Shown: positions 1-8,838, counted from the first letter of the stretch. The stretch is DNA of 64,000 nucleotides from Rhizobium rhizogenes NBRC 13257 (GCF_000696095.1 NZ_BAYX01000004.1:124001-188000); one strand, 5' to 3'. Numbers and translations are program-made. Notes: generated from the letters alone by a model not told the origin.

Positions 1-288
1 GTGGGTGACCTTGATGCCGGTGATGGCGGTGAAGGCCGGTGCCAGAACCTGTGATTCATACTGGTGGGTGGTCAAGGTTTCGGAGACGACCTTGATCTCC
101 ATGCCCTGGAAGGGCTTGGCCGCGTCGACGAACCATTGCATTTCCTTTTCCTGGTCGGCACGCGAGAGCGTCGAGACATCGCCGATCTCCTTGTCCAGGA
201 ATGTCTTGGCTTCGTTCATGCCGGCCTGAGCCGAGCCGGCCAGAGCCAGCAGCACGACTGCCGTCGTTGTTAAGAGATTCCGTCGCAT
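1..288 (-). CDS. glpV: Glycerol-type ABC transporter substrate-binding protein, partial (C-terminus beyond window)
   Basis: Only the first 96 residues are in the window; the frame is open to base 1. The ATG at 288 follows a strong GGGAGGAA ribosome binding site. The first 22 or so residues form a Sec signal peptide (basic MRR, hydrophobic core, cleavage near SAQA-G), so the product is periplasmic. It sits last in a minus-strand series of two ATPases, two permeases and a DUF2160 membrane protein, the order described for the Rhizobium leguminosarum glycerol operon glpSTPQUV, which is the basis for the symbol. The substrate is inferred from gene order only; another polyol or sugar cannot be excluded. 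A 126-base gap separates it from glpU. Confidence 0.7.
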   Translation of the reverse strand, partial: MRRNLLTTTAVVLLALAGSAQAGMNEAKTFLDKEIGDVSTLSRADQEKEMQWFVDAAKPFQGMEIKVVSETLTTHQYESQVLAPAFTAITGIKVTH

Positions 289-414
289 ATATTCCTCCCT
301 ACAGGTTGCGAACGCAGTGTCAGGCGACCGGATCCCCGGCCATCTGTATCGACTTGTCTTACCGCGCCGCATGTCCGAAGACGGGCAAGTGGCGGGGTAA
401 CTCTTGAAACCGGG

Positions 415-702
415 CTAGACCAGGCGGAAGACGCCGATCGCATAGACCACGGAAATGCCGACCGCCCACCACAGGCTTGGCCCGATCAGACCCAGCCATG
501 CGATATGGATGAAGGCGGCGCCGAGCAGCGAGACGAATAGTCGGTCGCCGCGCGTCGTTTCGAAGCGCAGGATGCCGATGCGTGGATTGCCGCCGGGCGA
601 GACATATTCCCAGACCGCCATGCCGATCAGTAGCGCCAGGATCGTTGCGAAGAACAGCGCGGTCGGCAGTGTCCAGGCCATCCAGGAAAAATCGGTATTC
701 AT
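415..702 (-). CDS. glpU: DUF2160 small membrane protein of the glp ABC operon
   Basis: A 95-residue protein with about three hydrophobic segments: one near residues 10-32, one near 54-72 and one near the C-terminus ending at FRLV. It matches my memory of the DUF2160 family, which occurs almost only inside glycerol-type ABC operons between the second permease and the binding protein, exactly its place here. Its role is unknown; an accessory subunit of the permease complex is a reasonable guess. It starts 12 bases after the glpQ stop, so it is very likely cotranscribed. Confidence 0.75.
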   Translation of the reverse strand: MNTDFSWMAWTLPTALFFATILALLIGMAVWEYVSPGGNPRIGILRFETTRGDRLFVSLLGAAFIHIAWLGLIGPSLWWAVGISVVYAIGVFRLV

Positions 703-714
703 GATGGTCTCCCT

Positions 715-1638
715 TCAGACGCGGCCGAGCGCGAAGCCCTTGGCGATGTAGTTGCGGACGAAATAGATGACGAGTGCGCCGGGGACCAAGGTCAGCACGC
801 CGGCGGCGGCAAGCAGGCCCCAGTCCATGCCCGAGGCCGAGACCGTGCGCGTCATGATGGCGGCGATCGGCTTGGCGTCGGTCACCGTCAGCGTGCGGGC
901 GATCAAAAGCTCGACCCAGGAGAACATGAAGCAGAAGAAGGCAGCGACGCCGATGCCGCTGGCGATCAGCGGAATGAAGATCTTGATGAAGAAGCGCGGG
1001 AACGAATAGCCGTCGATATAGGCGGTTTCGTCGATCTCCTTCGGCACGCCGGACATGAAGCCTTCGAGGATCCAGACCGCGAGCGGCACGTTGAACAGGC
1101 AATGCGCCAGCGCGACCGCGATATGGGTGTCGATCAGGCCGAAGGCCGAATAGAGCTGGAAGAAGGGCAGCGCGAAGACCGCCGGCGGCGCCATGCGATT
1201 GGTCAGCAGCCAGAAGAAGACGTGCTTGTCGCCAAGGAAGCGGTAGCGCGAGAAGGCATAAGCCGCCGGCAGCGCGCAGCCAACCGAGATCACCATGTTC
1301 ATGACGACATAGGTGATCGAGTTGATATAGCCCTTATACCAGGACGGATCGGTGAAGATGATCGTGTAGTTGCGCAGCGTCGGCGCATGCGGATAGAGCG
1401 TCAATCCGCCGACGATCTCCTCATTGGTCTTGAAGCTCATGTTGACGAGCCAGTAGATTGGCAGGAGCAGGAAGACGATGTAGAGCGTCGGCACCACCCA
1501 GGACCAGCGTCCCTCTTCGCGATGCCGGCTTACCGATTGTGTGCCGGTCGTGGCCGGAGCGTTCGCGGCGGAGCTTGAAGCGGCCAATTGGTGCATCGTT
1601 GCGTCGTCGGCGGTGGTGGAAAGAGGTTTGGCGCTCAT
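715..1638 (-). CDS. glpQ: Glycerol-type ABC transporter permease, second subunit
   Basis: A 307-residue inner-membrane permease of the carbohydrate-uptake (CUT1, MalG-like) type. After a polar, Ala/Ser/Thr-rich N-terminal extension of about 43 residues come six predicted membrane segments. The cytoplasmic EAA coupling loop lies near residues 200-228 (EIDETAYIDG followed by the IFIPL end), which docks on the ATPases. The start ATG overlaps the glpP stop in an ATGA arrangement, showing translational coupling. It should pair with GlpP to form the membrane channel. The long polar N-terminus could mean a later true start, for example Met15. Confidence 0.8.
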   Translation of the reverse strand: MSAKPLSTTADDATMHQLAASSSAANAPATTGTQSVSRHREEGRWSWVVPTLYIVFLLLPIYWLVNMSFKTNEEIVGGLTLYPHAPTLRNYTIIFTDPSWYKGYINSITYVVMNMVISVGCALPAAYAFSRYRFLGDKHVFFWLLTNRMAPPAVFALPFFQLYSAFGLIDTHIAVALAHCLFNVPLAVWILEGFMSGVPKEIDETAYIDGYSFPRFFIKIFIPLIASGIGVAAFFCFMFSWVELLIARTLTVTDAKPIAAIMTRTVSASGMDWGLLAAAGVLTLVPGALVIYFVRNYIAKGFALGRV

Positions 1639-2507
1639 CGCGTCGCTCCCGCATCATAATTGGTCATGACGGTATAAAAGACCCAGGACAAGAGCAGCAC
1701 GATCAGGAAGTAGACGAGCGACATTGCTGCTGCGGGGCCGAGGTCGAACTGGCCGAGCGCTATCTTGACGAGGTCGATCGACAGGAAGGTCGTGGAATTG
1801 CCGGGGCCGCCGCCGGTGACGACGAAGGGTTCGGTGTAGATCATGAAACTGTCCATGAAGCGCAGCAGCACGGCGATCAAAAGCACGCGGTTCATCTTCG
1901 GCAGCTGGATGTAGCGGAAGACGGACCAGCGCGAGGCGCCGTCGATCTTGGCGGCCTGATAGAAGGCGTCGGGAATGGAGGCAAGGCCGGCATAGCAGAG
2001 CAGCACGACAAGGCTTGTCCAGTGCCAGACGTCCATGAGGATAATCGTCGCCCAGGCGTCGACCGGATCGGAGACGTAATTATAGTCGATGCCGAGGCCG
2101 ACGAGGACATAGCCCATCAGGCCGATGTCGCTGCGGCCGAACACCTGCCAGATCGTGCCGACGACGTTCCACGGGATCAGCAGCGGTAGCGCCATCAGCA
2201 CCAGGCAGATCGGCACGCCGACGCCCTTCTTCGGCATGTTGAGCGCGATGAGGATGCCGAGCGGCACTTCGATCGCCAGAATGACGAAGGAGAAGATCAG
2301 GTTGCGGAACATGGCGTCCCAGAAGCGGCCGGAGTGCAGGATCTCCTCGAACCATTGCGTCCCTGCCCAGAAGAAGACGTTGTTGCCGAAGGTGTCCTGC
2401 AGCGAATAGTTCACCACCGTCATCAGCGGAATGACGGCCGAAAAGCCGACCAGCACCAGGACGGGAATGAGCATGAACCAGGCTTTGTTGTTCCACGGCT
2501 TGTCCAT
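1635..2507 (-). CDS. glpP: Glycerol-type ABC transporter permease, first subunit
   Basis: A 290-residue CUT1 permease of the MalF/UgpA type with six predicted membrane helices. The first is at about residues 11-33. The EAA loop is at about 179-207 (PDAFYQAAKIDGAS followed by the IQLPK end). The chosen ATG lies two bases beyond the glpT stop, and the gene ends overlapping glpQ, so glpT, glpP and glpQ are tightly coupled. An upstream extension of the open frame overlaps glpT completely and is rejected. Permease identity is clear; the substrate is inferred from operon order. Confidence 0.8.
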   Translation of the reverse strand: MDKPWNNKAWFMLIPVLVLVGFSAVIPLMTVVNYSLQDTFGNNVFFWAGTQWFEEILHSGRFWDAMFRNLIFSFVILAIEVPLGILIALNMPKKGVGVPICLVLMALPLLIPWNVVGTIWQVFGRSDIGLMGYVLVGLGIDYNYVSDPVDAWATIILMDVWHWTSLVVLLCYAGLASIPDAFYQAAKIDGASRWSVFRYIQLPKMNRVLLIAVLLRFMDSFMIYTEPFVVTGGGPGNSTTFLSIDLVKIALGQFDLGPAAAMSLVYFLIVLLLSWVFYTVMTNYDAGATR

Positions 2508-2509
2508 GA

Positions 2510-3580
2510 TCAGGCTCCCATCTCGACGCGCCAGGAGTTGGCGTAGATATTGATGCCGGCGGGATCGAACGCGATATGCGGTTCGGCCGGTACGGTCTGG
2601 TCCTCGCCAATGACGGCGACGATATCCTGCCCGTCCAGCTTGGCGCGCACCACCTTGCGGCGGCCGAGATCCTCGACCTGCGTGACCGTCGCCGGCATGC
2701 CTTCGCGGCCGAGACGAACGAATTCCGGGCGAATGCCGAGTTCGGAGCGGCCTTCGCGCCGCTCGATGGGTGCGCCGGGAAGGGCGATCGTGCGGTTGCC
2801 GAGCCGCGCATTGCGGCCATCGATCTCGATCGGTAAGACGTTCATGCCCGGCGAGCCGATAAAATAGCCGACGAAGGTGTGGCGCGGGCGCTCGAACAGG
2901 TCGTTCGGCGTGCCGATCTGCACCACCTCGCCATTGTACATCACCACCACCTTGTCGGCGAAGGTCAGCGCTTCCGTCTGGTCGTGGGTGACATAGACCA
3001 TGGTGAAGCCGAAGCGGCGGTGGAGCTGTTTCAGCTGCGAGCGCAGCACCCATTTCATGTGTGGGTCGATGACCGTCAGCGGCTCGTCGAACAGGATGGC
3101 GTTGACATCCGAGCGCACCAGGCCGCGGCCGAGCGAAATCTTCTGCTTGGCGTCGGCCGTCAGGCCTCGCGCCTTGCGGTGAGCGCTGTCGGAGAGGCCG
3201 ATCATCTCGATGATCTCGTCGACCTTGCGCTTCACGTCGGCTTCCGGAACGTGCCGGTTGCGCAAGGGGAAGGCGAGGTTTTCATAGACCGTCATGGTGT
3301 CGTAGACGACCGGGAACTGGAAGACCTGGGCGATGTTGCGCTCCTGGGTCGATAGCCGGGTCACGTCCTTGCCGTCGAAGAGGATACGGCCTTCGGAGGC
3401 GCGCACCAGGCCGGAGACGATGTTGAGCAGCGTGGTCTTGCCGCAGCCGGACGGCCCGAGCAGCGCATAGGCGCTGCCGTCCTCCCAGCTGTGATGCACT
3501 TCCTTCAGCGCATAGTCCGCATCGGACTTCGGATGGTCGTTATAGGCGTGTCGGATATGATCCAGGTCGATACGTGCCAT
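2510..3580 (-). CDS. glpT: Glycerol-type ABC transporter ATP-binding protein with degenerate signature motif
   Basis: A 356-residue ATPase with an N-terminal nucleotide-binding domain and a C-terminal MalK-like regulatory domain. Visible motifs are Walker A GPSGCGKT (42-49), Q-loop Gln88, Walker B ending DEP (Glu166) and H-loop His199 in THDQ. The ABC signature is lost: where LSGGQ should be, the protein reads LTADAKQ (140-146). The partner GlpS has the opposite pattern, with an intact signature but no H-loop His. As a heterodimer they would build one complete ATP site (GlpT Walker motifs with GlpS signature) and one degenerate site. The gene lies between glpS (15-base gap) and glpP (2-base gap). 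Confidence 0.85.
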   Translation of the reverse strand: MARIDLDHIRHAYNDHPKSDADYALKEVHHSWEDGSAYALLGPSGCGKTTLLNIVSGLVRASEGRILFDGKDVTRLSTQERNIAQVFQFPVVYDTMTVYENLAFPLRNRHVPEADVKRKVDEIIEMIGLSDSAHRKARGLTADAKQKISLGRGLVRSDVNAILFDEPLTVIDPHMKWVLRSQLKQLHRRFGFTMVYVTHDQTEALTFADKVVVMYNGEVVQIGTPNDLFERPRHTFVGYFIGSPGMNVLPIEIDGRNARLGNRTIALPGAPIERREGRSELGIRPEFVRLGREGMPATVTQVEDLGRRKVVRAKLDGQDIVAVIGEDQTVPAEPHIAFDPAGINIYANSWRVEMGA

Positions 3581-3595
3581 TGGCCGTGTCTCTCC

Positions 3596-4678
3596 TCAGG
3601 CTGCCCGTTGGAGGGCGGGTGTAACGGCGGCGCCATCGGTGTCGAACACCATGATGTGGCGCGGGTCGATGTAGACGTCGATCGCATCGTCGACATCGAT
3701 GTCCTGCACGCCCTGGGTCAGCATCACCCAGCGCCGGTCGGCGAAATCGATGTGGATGTAGCTTTCCGAACCGGTGATCTCGGTCACCATCACCCGCGCC
3801 GGCGCGGCGACGGCTTCCGGCGTCTGCGGCTTCAGCGCCAGATGGTGCGGCTGGAATGCGATCGTATAGGGGCCGTCGGGCCGGTCCTCGAGGCCCGACG
3901 GTACGGGCAGGCGAATGCTGTCGTTCAGCACGAAGAGGTTGCCGTGCTTGTCGAGCGTGATGGTGTTCAGCGGCGGATCGGCGAAGGTGGTGGCGGTCAT
4001 CAGGTCTTTCGGGCTGCGGAAGACGTCGATCGTCGGCCCGAACTGCGTGATGCGGCCCTGCGATAGGGTTGCTGTGTTGCCGCCCAGAAGCAGTGCCTCC
4101 GAAGGCTCGGTCGTGGCATAGACGAAGATAGCGCCGGATTCGGCGAAGATTTTCGGCAGTTCGGCGCGCAGTTCCTCGCGCAACTTATAGTCGAGATTGG
4201 CGAGTGGCTCGTCGAGCAGCACCAGGCCGGCGTTCTTGACGATGGCGCGGGCCAGCGCCGTGCGCTGCTGCTGGCCGCCGGAAAGGCTGAGCGGCAGGCG
4301 ATCGAGGAAGGGGCCGAGCCGCAAGAGATCGGCGGCTTTTTTCACCTCGCGGTCGATCGTCTCCGCGTCGGTGCCGCCAAGGCGCATGGGCGAGGCGATG
4401 TTGTCGTAGACGGTCATCGCCGGATAATTGATGAATTGCTGGTAGACCATAGCGACGTTGCGGCGCTGCACGGGAACGCCGGTGACGTCAGCGTCGTCGA
4501 CATGGATCGTCCCCGTCGTCGGCTTGTCTAGGCCGGCCATCAGCCGCATCAGCGACGTCTTGCCCGACAGTGTCGGTCCAAGGAGGACATTCAGCGTGCC
4601 GCGCTGCAGCGTCAGGTTCGTTTCGGCGATATGCGTTTCGCCGCTGACCGATTTCGACACGTTTCTGAGTTCAAGCAC
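3596..4678 (-). CDS. glpS: Glycerol-type ABC transporter ATP-binding protein lacking the H-loop histidine
   Basis: A 360-residue ATPase of the MalK/UgpC type. A GTG start at 4678 is chosen because GGAAGG lies just upstream and the protein then begins LELRNVSKS, as family members do; the frame stays open to 4774 but that extension looks non-native. Motifs are Walker A GPTLSGKTS (34-42), Q-loop Gln81, signature LSGGQ (132-136), and Walker B with Glu157. The H-loop, normally THDQ, reads TTEP (189-192), so the catalytic switch histidine is replaced by Thr190. It complements the defect in GlpT. As the first gene of the minus-strand operon it should carry the promoter, in the 654-base gap upstream. 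Confidence 0.85.
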   Translation of the reverse strand: MLELRNVSKSVSGETHIAETNLTLQRGTLNVLLGPTLSGKTSLMRLMAGLDKPTTGTIHVDDADVTGVPVQRRNVAMVYQQFINYPAMTVYDNIASPMRLGGTDAETIDREVKKAADLLRLGPFLDRLPLSLSGGQQQRTALARAIVKNAGLVLLDEPLANLDYKLREELRAELPKIFAESGAIFVYATTEPSEALLLGGNTATLSQGRITQFGPTIDVFRSPKDLMTATTFADPPLNTITLDKHGNLFVLNDSIRLPVPSGLEDRPDGPYTIAFQPHHLALKPQTPEAVAAPARVMVTEITGSESYIHIDFADRRWVMLTQGVQDIDVDDAIDVYIDPRHIMVFDTDGAAVTPALQRAA

Positions 4679-5332
4679 GATAGATTCCTTCCATGCGCGG
4701 CATGTCGATGCCGCTGCGAGGAGATTGATAGTTCTGGGTCGGTTACGTCTTACGGGGTGATGTTTTTTGCCCAAGCCGGCTCGGCACTTGTCACGCGCGG
4801 TCGCGCGCCGGTGCCAGATTCCGAATGGTGAAATGCTCTTAGGAAAATGCGGCGTCTGAAGCTCGATGCAAAAGATCCGCCTTCGCGCAGGCTATGGCGC
4901 GCAGGCCGAGTGGCAATGCAGCTTGCTCTGCGAGCAGCACCATTTTTGCTATCGATTCGATCTATGGACAATGGATCCTCCCCCTGTTTCACTTTGCGCC
5001 CCTCAAGCGAAAACCGAAACCATAACGACGATAAATGAAGATAAAGGAATGTCAAACGAAAACTGGTCGCGTTTCAGTTTCGCTTCATAAATCTCATTCC
5101 TGTGCTTTTTTAGGGGCTTATAATAAGAAAGGTAACCGATTGATCCGGATGGGAAATGGCGCGAAATCCATGTCCGGACACCAAAAGGCGGAGCAGTGGC
5201 TTCCGGTTGTTCTCACATTTTCTCATGTGCGTGAGGTTTGAACATCAGGTGGCAAGCCGTGTGTAAGATTGCTGGTCGCTTATCCGAAAGCATCGACCTT
5301 CGCGTCCGGCGTGGCTGAGGTTCGGGTCGGGT
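4679..5332. promoter_or_regulatory. Glp operon upstream region with repeated GCGAAA-type boxes
   Basis: This 654-base gap separates glpS from the zntB-like gene. The stretch from about 4840 to 5250 is clearly more AT-rich than the genes. It contains AAGCGAAAACCGAAAC (5005-5020), a related AAACGAAAAC (5054-5063) and an inverted copy GTTTCAGTTTCGCTT (5071-5085). Such repeated boxes resemble operators of DeoR-family regulators like GlpR, so this is a candidate control region for the glp operon. No glpR gene is in the window. I see no convincing gene here; a 68-codon frame at 5035-5241 has no supporting features. Confidence 0.4.
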
Positions 5333-6376
5333 CTAGAGCCAGTTGATGCGCTTCAGCACCCAGAGGGTGGCGATCGACGTAACCGTTACGAAGAGGACGA
5401 TGACGACGAAGGCCCAGGTGTCGTTGACCCCGGGAATACCGCCGACATTCATGCCGAACAGGCCAGCCACCACGCTCGGCGGCAGAAGCAGGGCGGCAAG
5501 GGCTGCGAGGCGGTTGGAGTTGCGGGCGATGCGCTCGCTGATGACGGTCGATAAATCGTCATGCAGGATGCTGGTGCGGTCGCGGATGGCGTCGAGATAT
5601 TCGATATAGCGCATCAGCTTGTCGATGACCTCGCGCATGCGCAGCTTATCGCGTTCGGCAAGCCAGGGCGCATCGTCATGCTCGATGCGGTTCAGCGCGT
5701 CGCGCTGCGGCGCCAGATAGCGGCGAAGCTGCACGGCTCGCCGGCGCAAAAGCTTCAGGCGCTCGCGCACCTGGCCGGCCTCGCCGTGAAAGATCAGTTC
5801 GTCAAGCTCGTCGACCTCTTCGTCCATGGCGTCGAGCACGGGTTCGAGATCACGCACCAGCTTGTCGCCGATCAAAGCGAGCAGTTCGCCGGAGCGTTGC
5901 GGCCCCTTCTTCTTTTCCAGTGACAGGCGGATATCGCGCAGCGCCGTGATGTAGTGGCCGCTGTCGCGAAGCGAAACGATGCGCTCACCATCGACCCAGA
6001 GATGCAGGGGCACGAGGTCGATATCGGTCGGCTTCTGCGTCGTGCCATCTGGCGAGGTCGCACAGACGCCGCGCAGGATGATCAGCAGCCCGTCGCCTAC
6101 GGGCTCGACGCGCGGTCGGGATTCTTCCTCCAGCAGAGCTTCGATGACGAAAGGGTCAAGGCCGCTCTTATGGGTGATCCAGTCGGCGGTAGCGGGATGA
6201 TCGCGCTCGAAATGCAGCCAGGTGACGCCCTCTCCGGGCTTGCAGGAACCGACCTGTTCCAGGCTGAGCTGCCGGCAGCCGCCCTGTCCGTCGAGCAGGG
6301 AGGCGAAACGCAATCCCGGTTCGGTGCCGTAGCTGACTGTCGAACTGTTCGATGCTTCCATAGCGCCTTGATCCAT
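5333..6376 (-). CDS. CorA/ZntB-family divalent cation transporter
   Basis: A 347-residue protein with a long cytoplasmic N-terminal domain rich in charged helices and two C-terminal membrane helices. Between them stands the family motif GMN (308-310) followed by VGGIPG. The GGIPG ending is typical of the ZntB branch rather than of magnesium-type CorA, so zinc transport is the better guess. ZntB proteins are pentameric, proton-linked Zn importers by family knowledge; direction and metal cannot be read from this sequence. Start ATG at 6376 follows a G-rich segment; Met6 (6361) is an alternative. Confidence 0.75.
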   Translation of the reverse strand: MDQGAMEASNSSTVSYGTEPGLRFASLLDGQGGCRQLSLEQVGSCKPGEGVTWLHFERDHPATADWITHKSGLDPFVIEALLEEESRPRVEPVGDGLLIILRGVCATSPDGTTQKPTDIDLVPLHLWVDGERIVSLRDSGHYITALRDIRLSLEKKKGPQRSGELLALIGDKLVRDLEPVLDAMDEEVDELDELIFHGEAGQVRERLKLLRRRAVQLRRYLAPQRDALNRIEHDDAPWLAERDKLRMREVIDKLMRYIEYLDAIRDRTSILHDDLSTVISERIARNSNRLAALAALLLPPSVVAGLFGMNVGGIPGVNDTWAFVVIVLFVTVTSIATLWVLKRINWL

Positions 6377-6482
6377 CCCATCCCCATGGTAGCAAAAAGC
6401 GCGAGCATCACCGGAGTTTGTGGTGTGCTGTCGGGTAGCTTACCAGTTCGGGTCAAAGTGGCAAGGTGCCTGCCTCCCACCA

Positions 6483-6881
6483 TCAATCGGGAGAATTGAA
6501 GACGGCTTCGATATGATGGCCATCCGGATCGATCACGAATGCCGCAAAATAATGTGGCCCATAGTGGGGTCGAAGGCCGGGGGAACCGTTGCCTGTTCCC
6601 CCATGTTCGATAGCCTCTTCATAGAAGTCGACAACACCTTGTTTGCTTGGTGCGGCCAAGGCCAGATGAAAACCCGGACCGGGCGGCCGCTGACCTTCCG
6701 GACAGAACTTCAACGCCAGCTTATCGCCGCCGCCGGCAATGCCATAGCCTACGGCCTGATCCATTTCTCCCGGCCTGAGATCCTCCCAAACGCGAATGTA
6801 TCCGAGCGGGGCAAGAGCAGCATCGTAGAATGTCGCTGCACGTTCAATGTTGGAGACGCCGAAGGAGATATGATGAAGCAT
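6483..6881 (-). CDS. VOC/glyoxalase-fold protein
   Basis: A 132-residue single-module vicinal oxygen chelate protein. The opening MLHHISFGVSN and the closing FVIDPDGHHIEAVF are the usual beta-strand ends that carry the metal ligands (His at the start, Glu near the end). A middle GFHLALAAPS strand supplies another His. Such proteins include glyoxalases, ring-cleavage dioxygenases and antibiotic resistance proteins; the sequence does not say which this is. It is transcribed alone, 106 bases from the zntB-like gene, with no obvious operon partner. Confidence 0.7.
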   Translation of the reverse strand: MLHHISFGVSNIERAATFYDAALAPLGYIRVWEDLRPGEMDQAVGYGIAGGGDKLALKFCPEGQRPPGPGFHLALAAPSKQGVVDFYEEAIEHGGTGNGSPGLRPHYGPHYFAAFVIDPDGHHIEAVFNSPD

Positions 6882-6983
6882 ATGTCTGGAAACTCCGGTT
6901 TCGGATCAGTTCTTGCACATCGCAGAACATGCAAGGCGGGAACATAATGTCCGTATCGCCTTCGTAGTGCACTTTTCAAACAG

Positions 6984-7016
6984 AAAACCGCCCGCAACAA
7001 CTTGCTGCGGGCGGCT
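6984..7016 (-). terminator. Rho-independent terminator downstream of the thuA-like gene
   Basis: A 9-bp GC stem, CCGCCCGCA (6988-6996) pairing with TGCGGGCGG (7006-7014), encloses a 9-base loop. Read on the minus strand it is followed by TTTTCTGTTTG, a T-rich tract. It lies 56 bases after the stop of the gene at 7072-7713 and closes that minus-strand operon. Confidence 0.75.
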
Positions 7017-7071
7017 CCAGGTGGTCATTGGATGTAGCGGCTACCTGTGGCTAGCCTCAACCAGCTCGTCG

Positions 7072-7713
7072 TCAACGTGCCGCCCAGTTGGCGCCGCGGC
7101 GGAAGATGGTTTTCATCTGCGGCACGCTGAATTCCTTGGCCTGGTGGCCGAGTGAAGAATAGAAGACGCGGCCCTTGCCGTATTTGCGCTTCCAGGCGAC
7201 CGGCATGACGACGCCGTCGATCCAGTAGGCGTGGTCACCGGTGAAGGTGGTGGTGGCCAGCACCTCGTTCGATGGGTCGACATGCATGTAATATTGCTCC
7301 GACGTGTAGGGGAAATCGGTAATTCCCTCCATGATCGGATCGTCGGGCTGGGTGATATTGACTGTGTAGTCGATGATGTTGCCGGGATGGGCGACCCATT
7401 GGCCGCCGATGATGAACTGGTATTCGACGCTTTCGCGGAAACTGTCACCGGCGCCGCCATGATAACCGGCGATCCCGACACCGCTCTCGATGGCTTCGGC
7501 GAGGTTCTTCACCTCTTCCTTCTCGATCTTCGACATGGTGACGATCGGCACGATCAGGCTGAGATCGTGGATCGACGGGTCGGCGAAGGCTTCGGTGCTG
7601 TTTTCGAGATAGACCTTGAAGCCGTCCTCCTCCAGCATGTCGCGGATGATATGGGCGCATTCCTGCGGTTCATGGCCGCTCCAGCCGCCCCAGACGATAA
7701 GTGCTTCACGCAT
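7072..7713 (-). CDS. ThuA-like protein (glutamine amidotransferase-like fold)
   Basis: A 213-residue protein resembling ThuA, the trehalose-utilization protein of rhizobia. Recognisable are the opening ALIVWGGWSGHEP, the central GYHGGAGDSF, and a C-terminal GKGRVFYSSLGHQAKEF. ThuA-like domains share a class I glutamine amidotransferase-like fold, usually without its catalytic Cys, and are found with Gfo/Idh/MocA oxidoreductases in sugar loci, as here. The gene is last in the minus-strand set ROK repressor, oxidoreductase, ThuA-like. The enzymatic role is unproven; conversion of an oxidised sugar intermediate is an inference. Confidence 0.75.
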   Translation of the reverse strand: MREALIVWGGWSGHEPQECAHIIRDMLEEDGFKVYLENSTEAFADPSIHDLSLIVPIVTMSKIEKEEVKNLAEAIESGVGIAGYHGGAGDSFRESVEYQFIIGGQWVAHPGNIIDYTVNITQPDDPIMEGITDFPYTSEQYYMHVDPSNEVLATTTFTGDHAYWIDGVVMPVAWKRKYGKGRVFYSSLGHQAKEFSVPQMKTIFRRGANWAAR

Positions 7714-7737
7714 GATATTCCTCCTGAAATTGCGCGG

Positions 7738-8838
7738 TTAGCGGCCGATTTTTCCGTCCACGAGGGACTCTGACAGAGGGGCCGGACGTTCCGTTTGTGT
7801 TGATATGGTGACCGTGCGGCCGGTGTCCGAGGCCGTCTGGAAGGCTTCCATGACCTCGAGGACATGCAGCGCCAGGCTGCCATTGGCGCGATGCGGCCGG
7901 TTGGAGCGGATGGCGTGGGCGAGATCCGCGACGCCGAGCGAGCGATAATTGCCGTCGGCATAGGGCGCTGTGACCTCGCGCCCCTCGAACTGGCCACCCT
8001 TCCTCAGATACTCGACCTCGCCGCCGAAATGGTTCGGATCGGGCACGATCAGCGTGCCTTCGGTGCCGTAGACCTCGAGCGGCACATGCTTGTGGCCGGC
8101 AACGTCGAAGCTCATGCCGATCTGCACGACGGCACCGCTGGCAAAGGCCATGACGCCGGCGACGTGGGTCGGCACATGCACGGGGATGTGCTCGCCGTTG
8201 CGCGGCTCGCTGGTGATGATGCGTTCCTTGCGCGGCGTCACGGTAAAGCCGGCAACCTGGGAGACCGGGCCGAGCAGGTTGACGAGGTCGGTGATGTAAT
8301 AGGGACCCATGTCGAGCATCGGGCCGCCGCCGACTTCATAATAGAAAGCCGGATTCGGATGCCAGCGCTCATGGCCGGGGCACATGAAGGTGGCGGTGCC
8401 GCCGACCGGAATGCCGATCGCGCCTTCGTCGATGATGGAGCGCGCCGTCTGGTGTCCGCCGCCGAGGAAGGTGTCGGGGGCCGCGCCGATGCGCAGGCCC
8501 TTGGCGGCGGCGGCATCCGCGAGCCTCTTGCCCTCGGCGAAATTGATGCCGAGCGGCTTTTCCGAATAGGTGTGCTTACCGGCGTCGAGCGCCTGCAGGC
8601 CGACGGCGACATGCGCCTTCGGAATGGTCAGGTTGACGATGATCTCGATCGAGGGATCGGCGAAGAGGGCTGCGATATCGACGGCCTTCAGACCGAATTC
8701 GGCGGCTTTGGCTTCGGCCAGTTCGCGATTGAGGTCAGCGACGCCTTTGATGTCGAGAATGGGAAACGATTTCATCGCTTTGAGATAGGCGCCGGAAATG
8801 TTCCCGCAGCCAATAATGCCAATGCCGACCTTTTCCAT
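7738..8838 (-). CDS. Gfo/Idh/MocA-family oxidoreductase
   Basis: A 366-residue NAD(P)-dependent dehydrogenase. The N-terminal Rossmann fold shows GIIGCGNI (about residues 8-15), and the family EKPLG motif with its catalytic Lys is at 93-97. A C-terminal substrate domain carries the GGGPMLDMGPYY segment. The ATG at 8838 has a clear GGAGGAAG ribosome binding site; a longer reading (to 8952) has no support. It lies 40 bases after the ROK gene and 24 bases before the thuA-like gene. Pairing of Gfo/Idh with ThuA-like proteins recalls the rhizobial thuAB genes of disaccharide use, but the substrate here is unknown. Confidence 0.85.
   Translation of the reverse strand: MEKVGIGIIGCGNISGAYLKAMKSFPILDIKGVADLNRELAEAKAAEFGLKAVDIAALFADPSIEIIVNLTIPKAHVAVGLQALDAGKHTYSEKPLGINFAEGKRLADAAAAKGLRIGAAPDTFLGGGHQTARSIIDEGAIGIPVGGTATFMCPGHERWHPNPAFYYEVGGGPMLDMGPYYITDLVNLLGPVSQVAGFTVTPRKERIITSEPRNGEHIPVHVPTHVAGVMAFASGAVVQIGMSFDVAGHKHVPLEVYGTEGTLIVPDPNHFGGEVEYLRKGGQFEGREVTAPYADGNYRSLGVADLAHAIRSNRPHRANGSLALHVLEVMEAFQTASDTGRTVTISTQTERPAPLSESLVDGKIGR

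Noticed and set aside
2508..3053. Upstream extension of glpP by about 180 codons
   Set aside because: The extension is wholly inside glpT in another frame; the ATG at 2507 gives a normal-length permease.
5035..5241. A 68-codon frame in the glp-zntB gap
   Set aside because: No clear domain and biased basic composition; it overlaps the proposed operator boxes.
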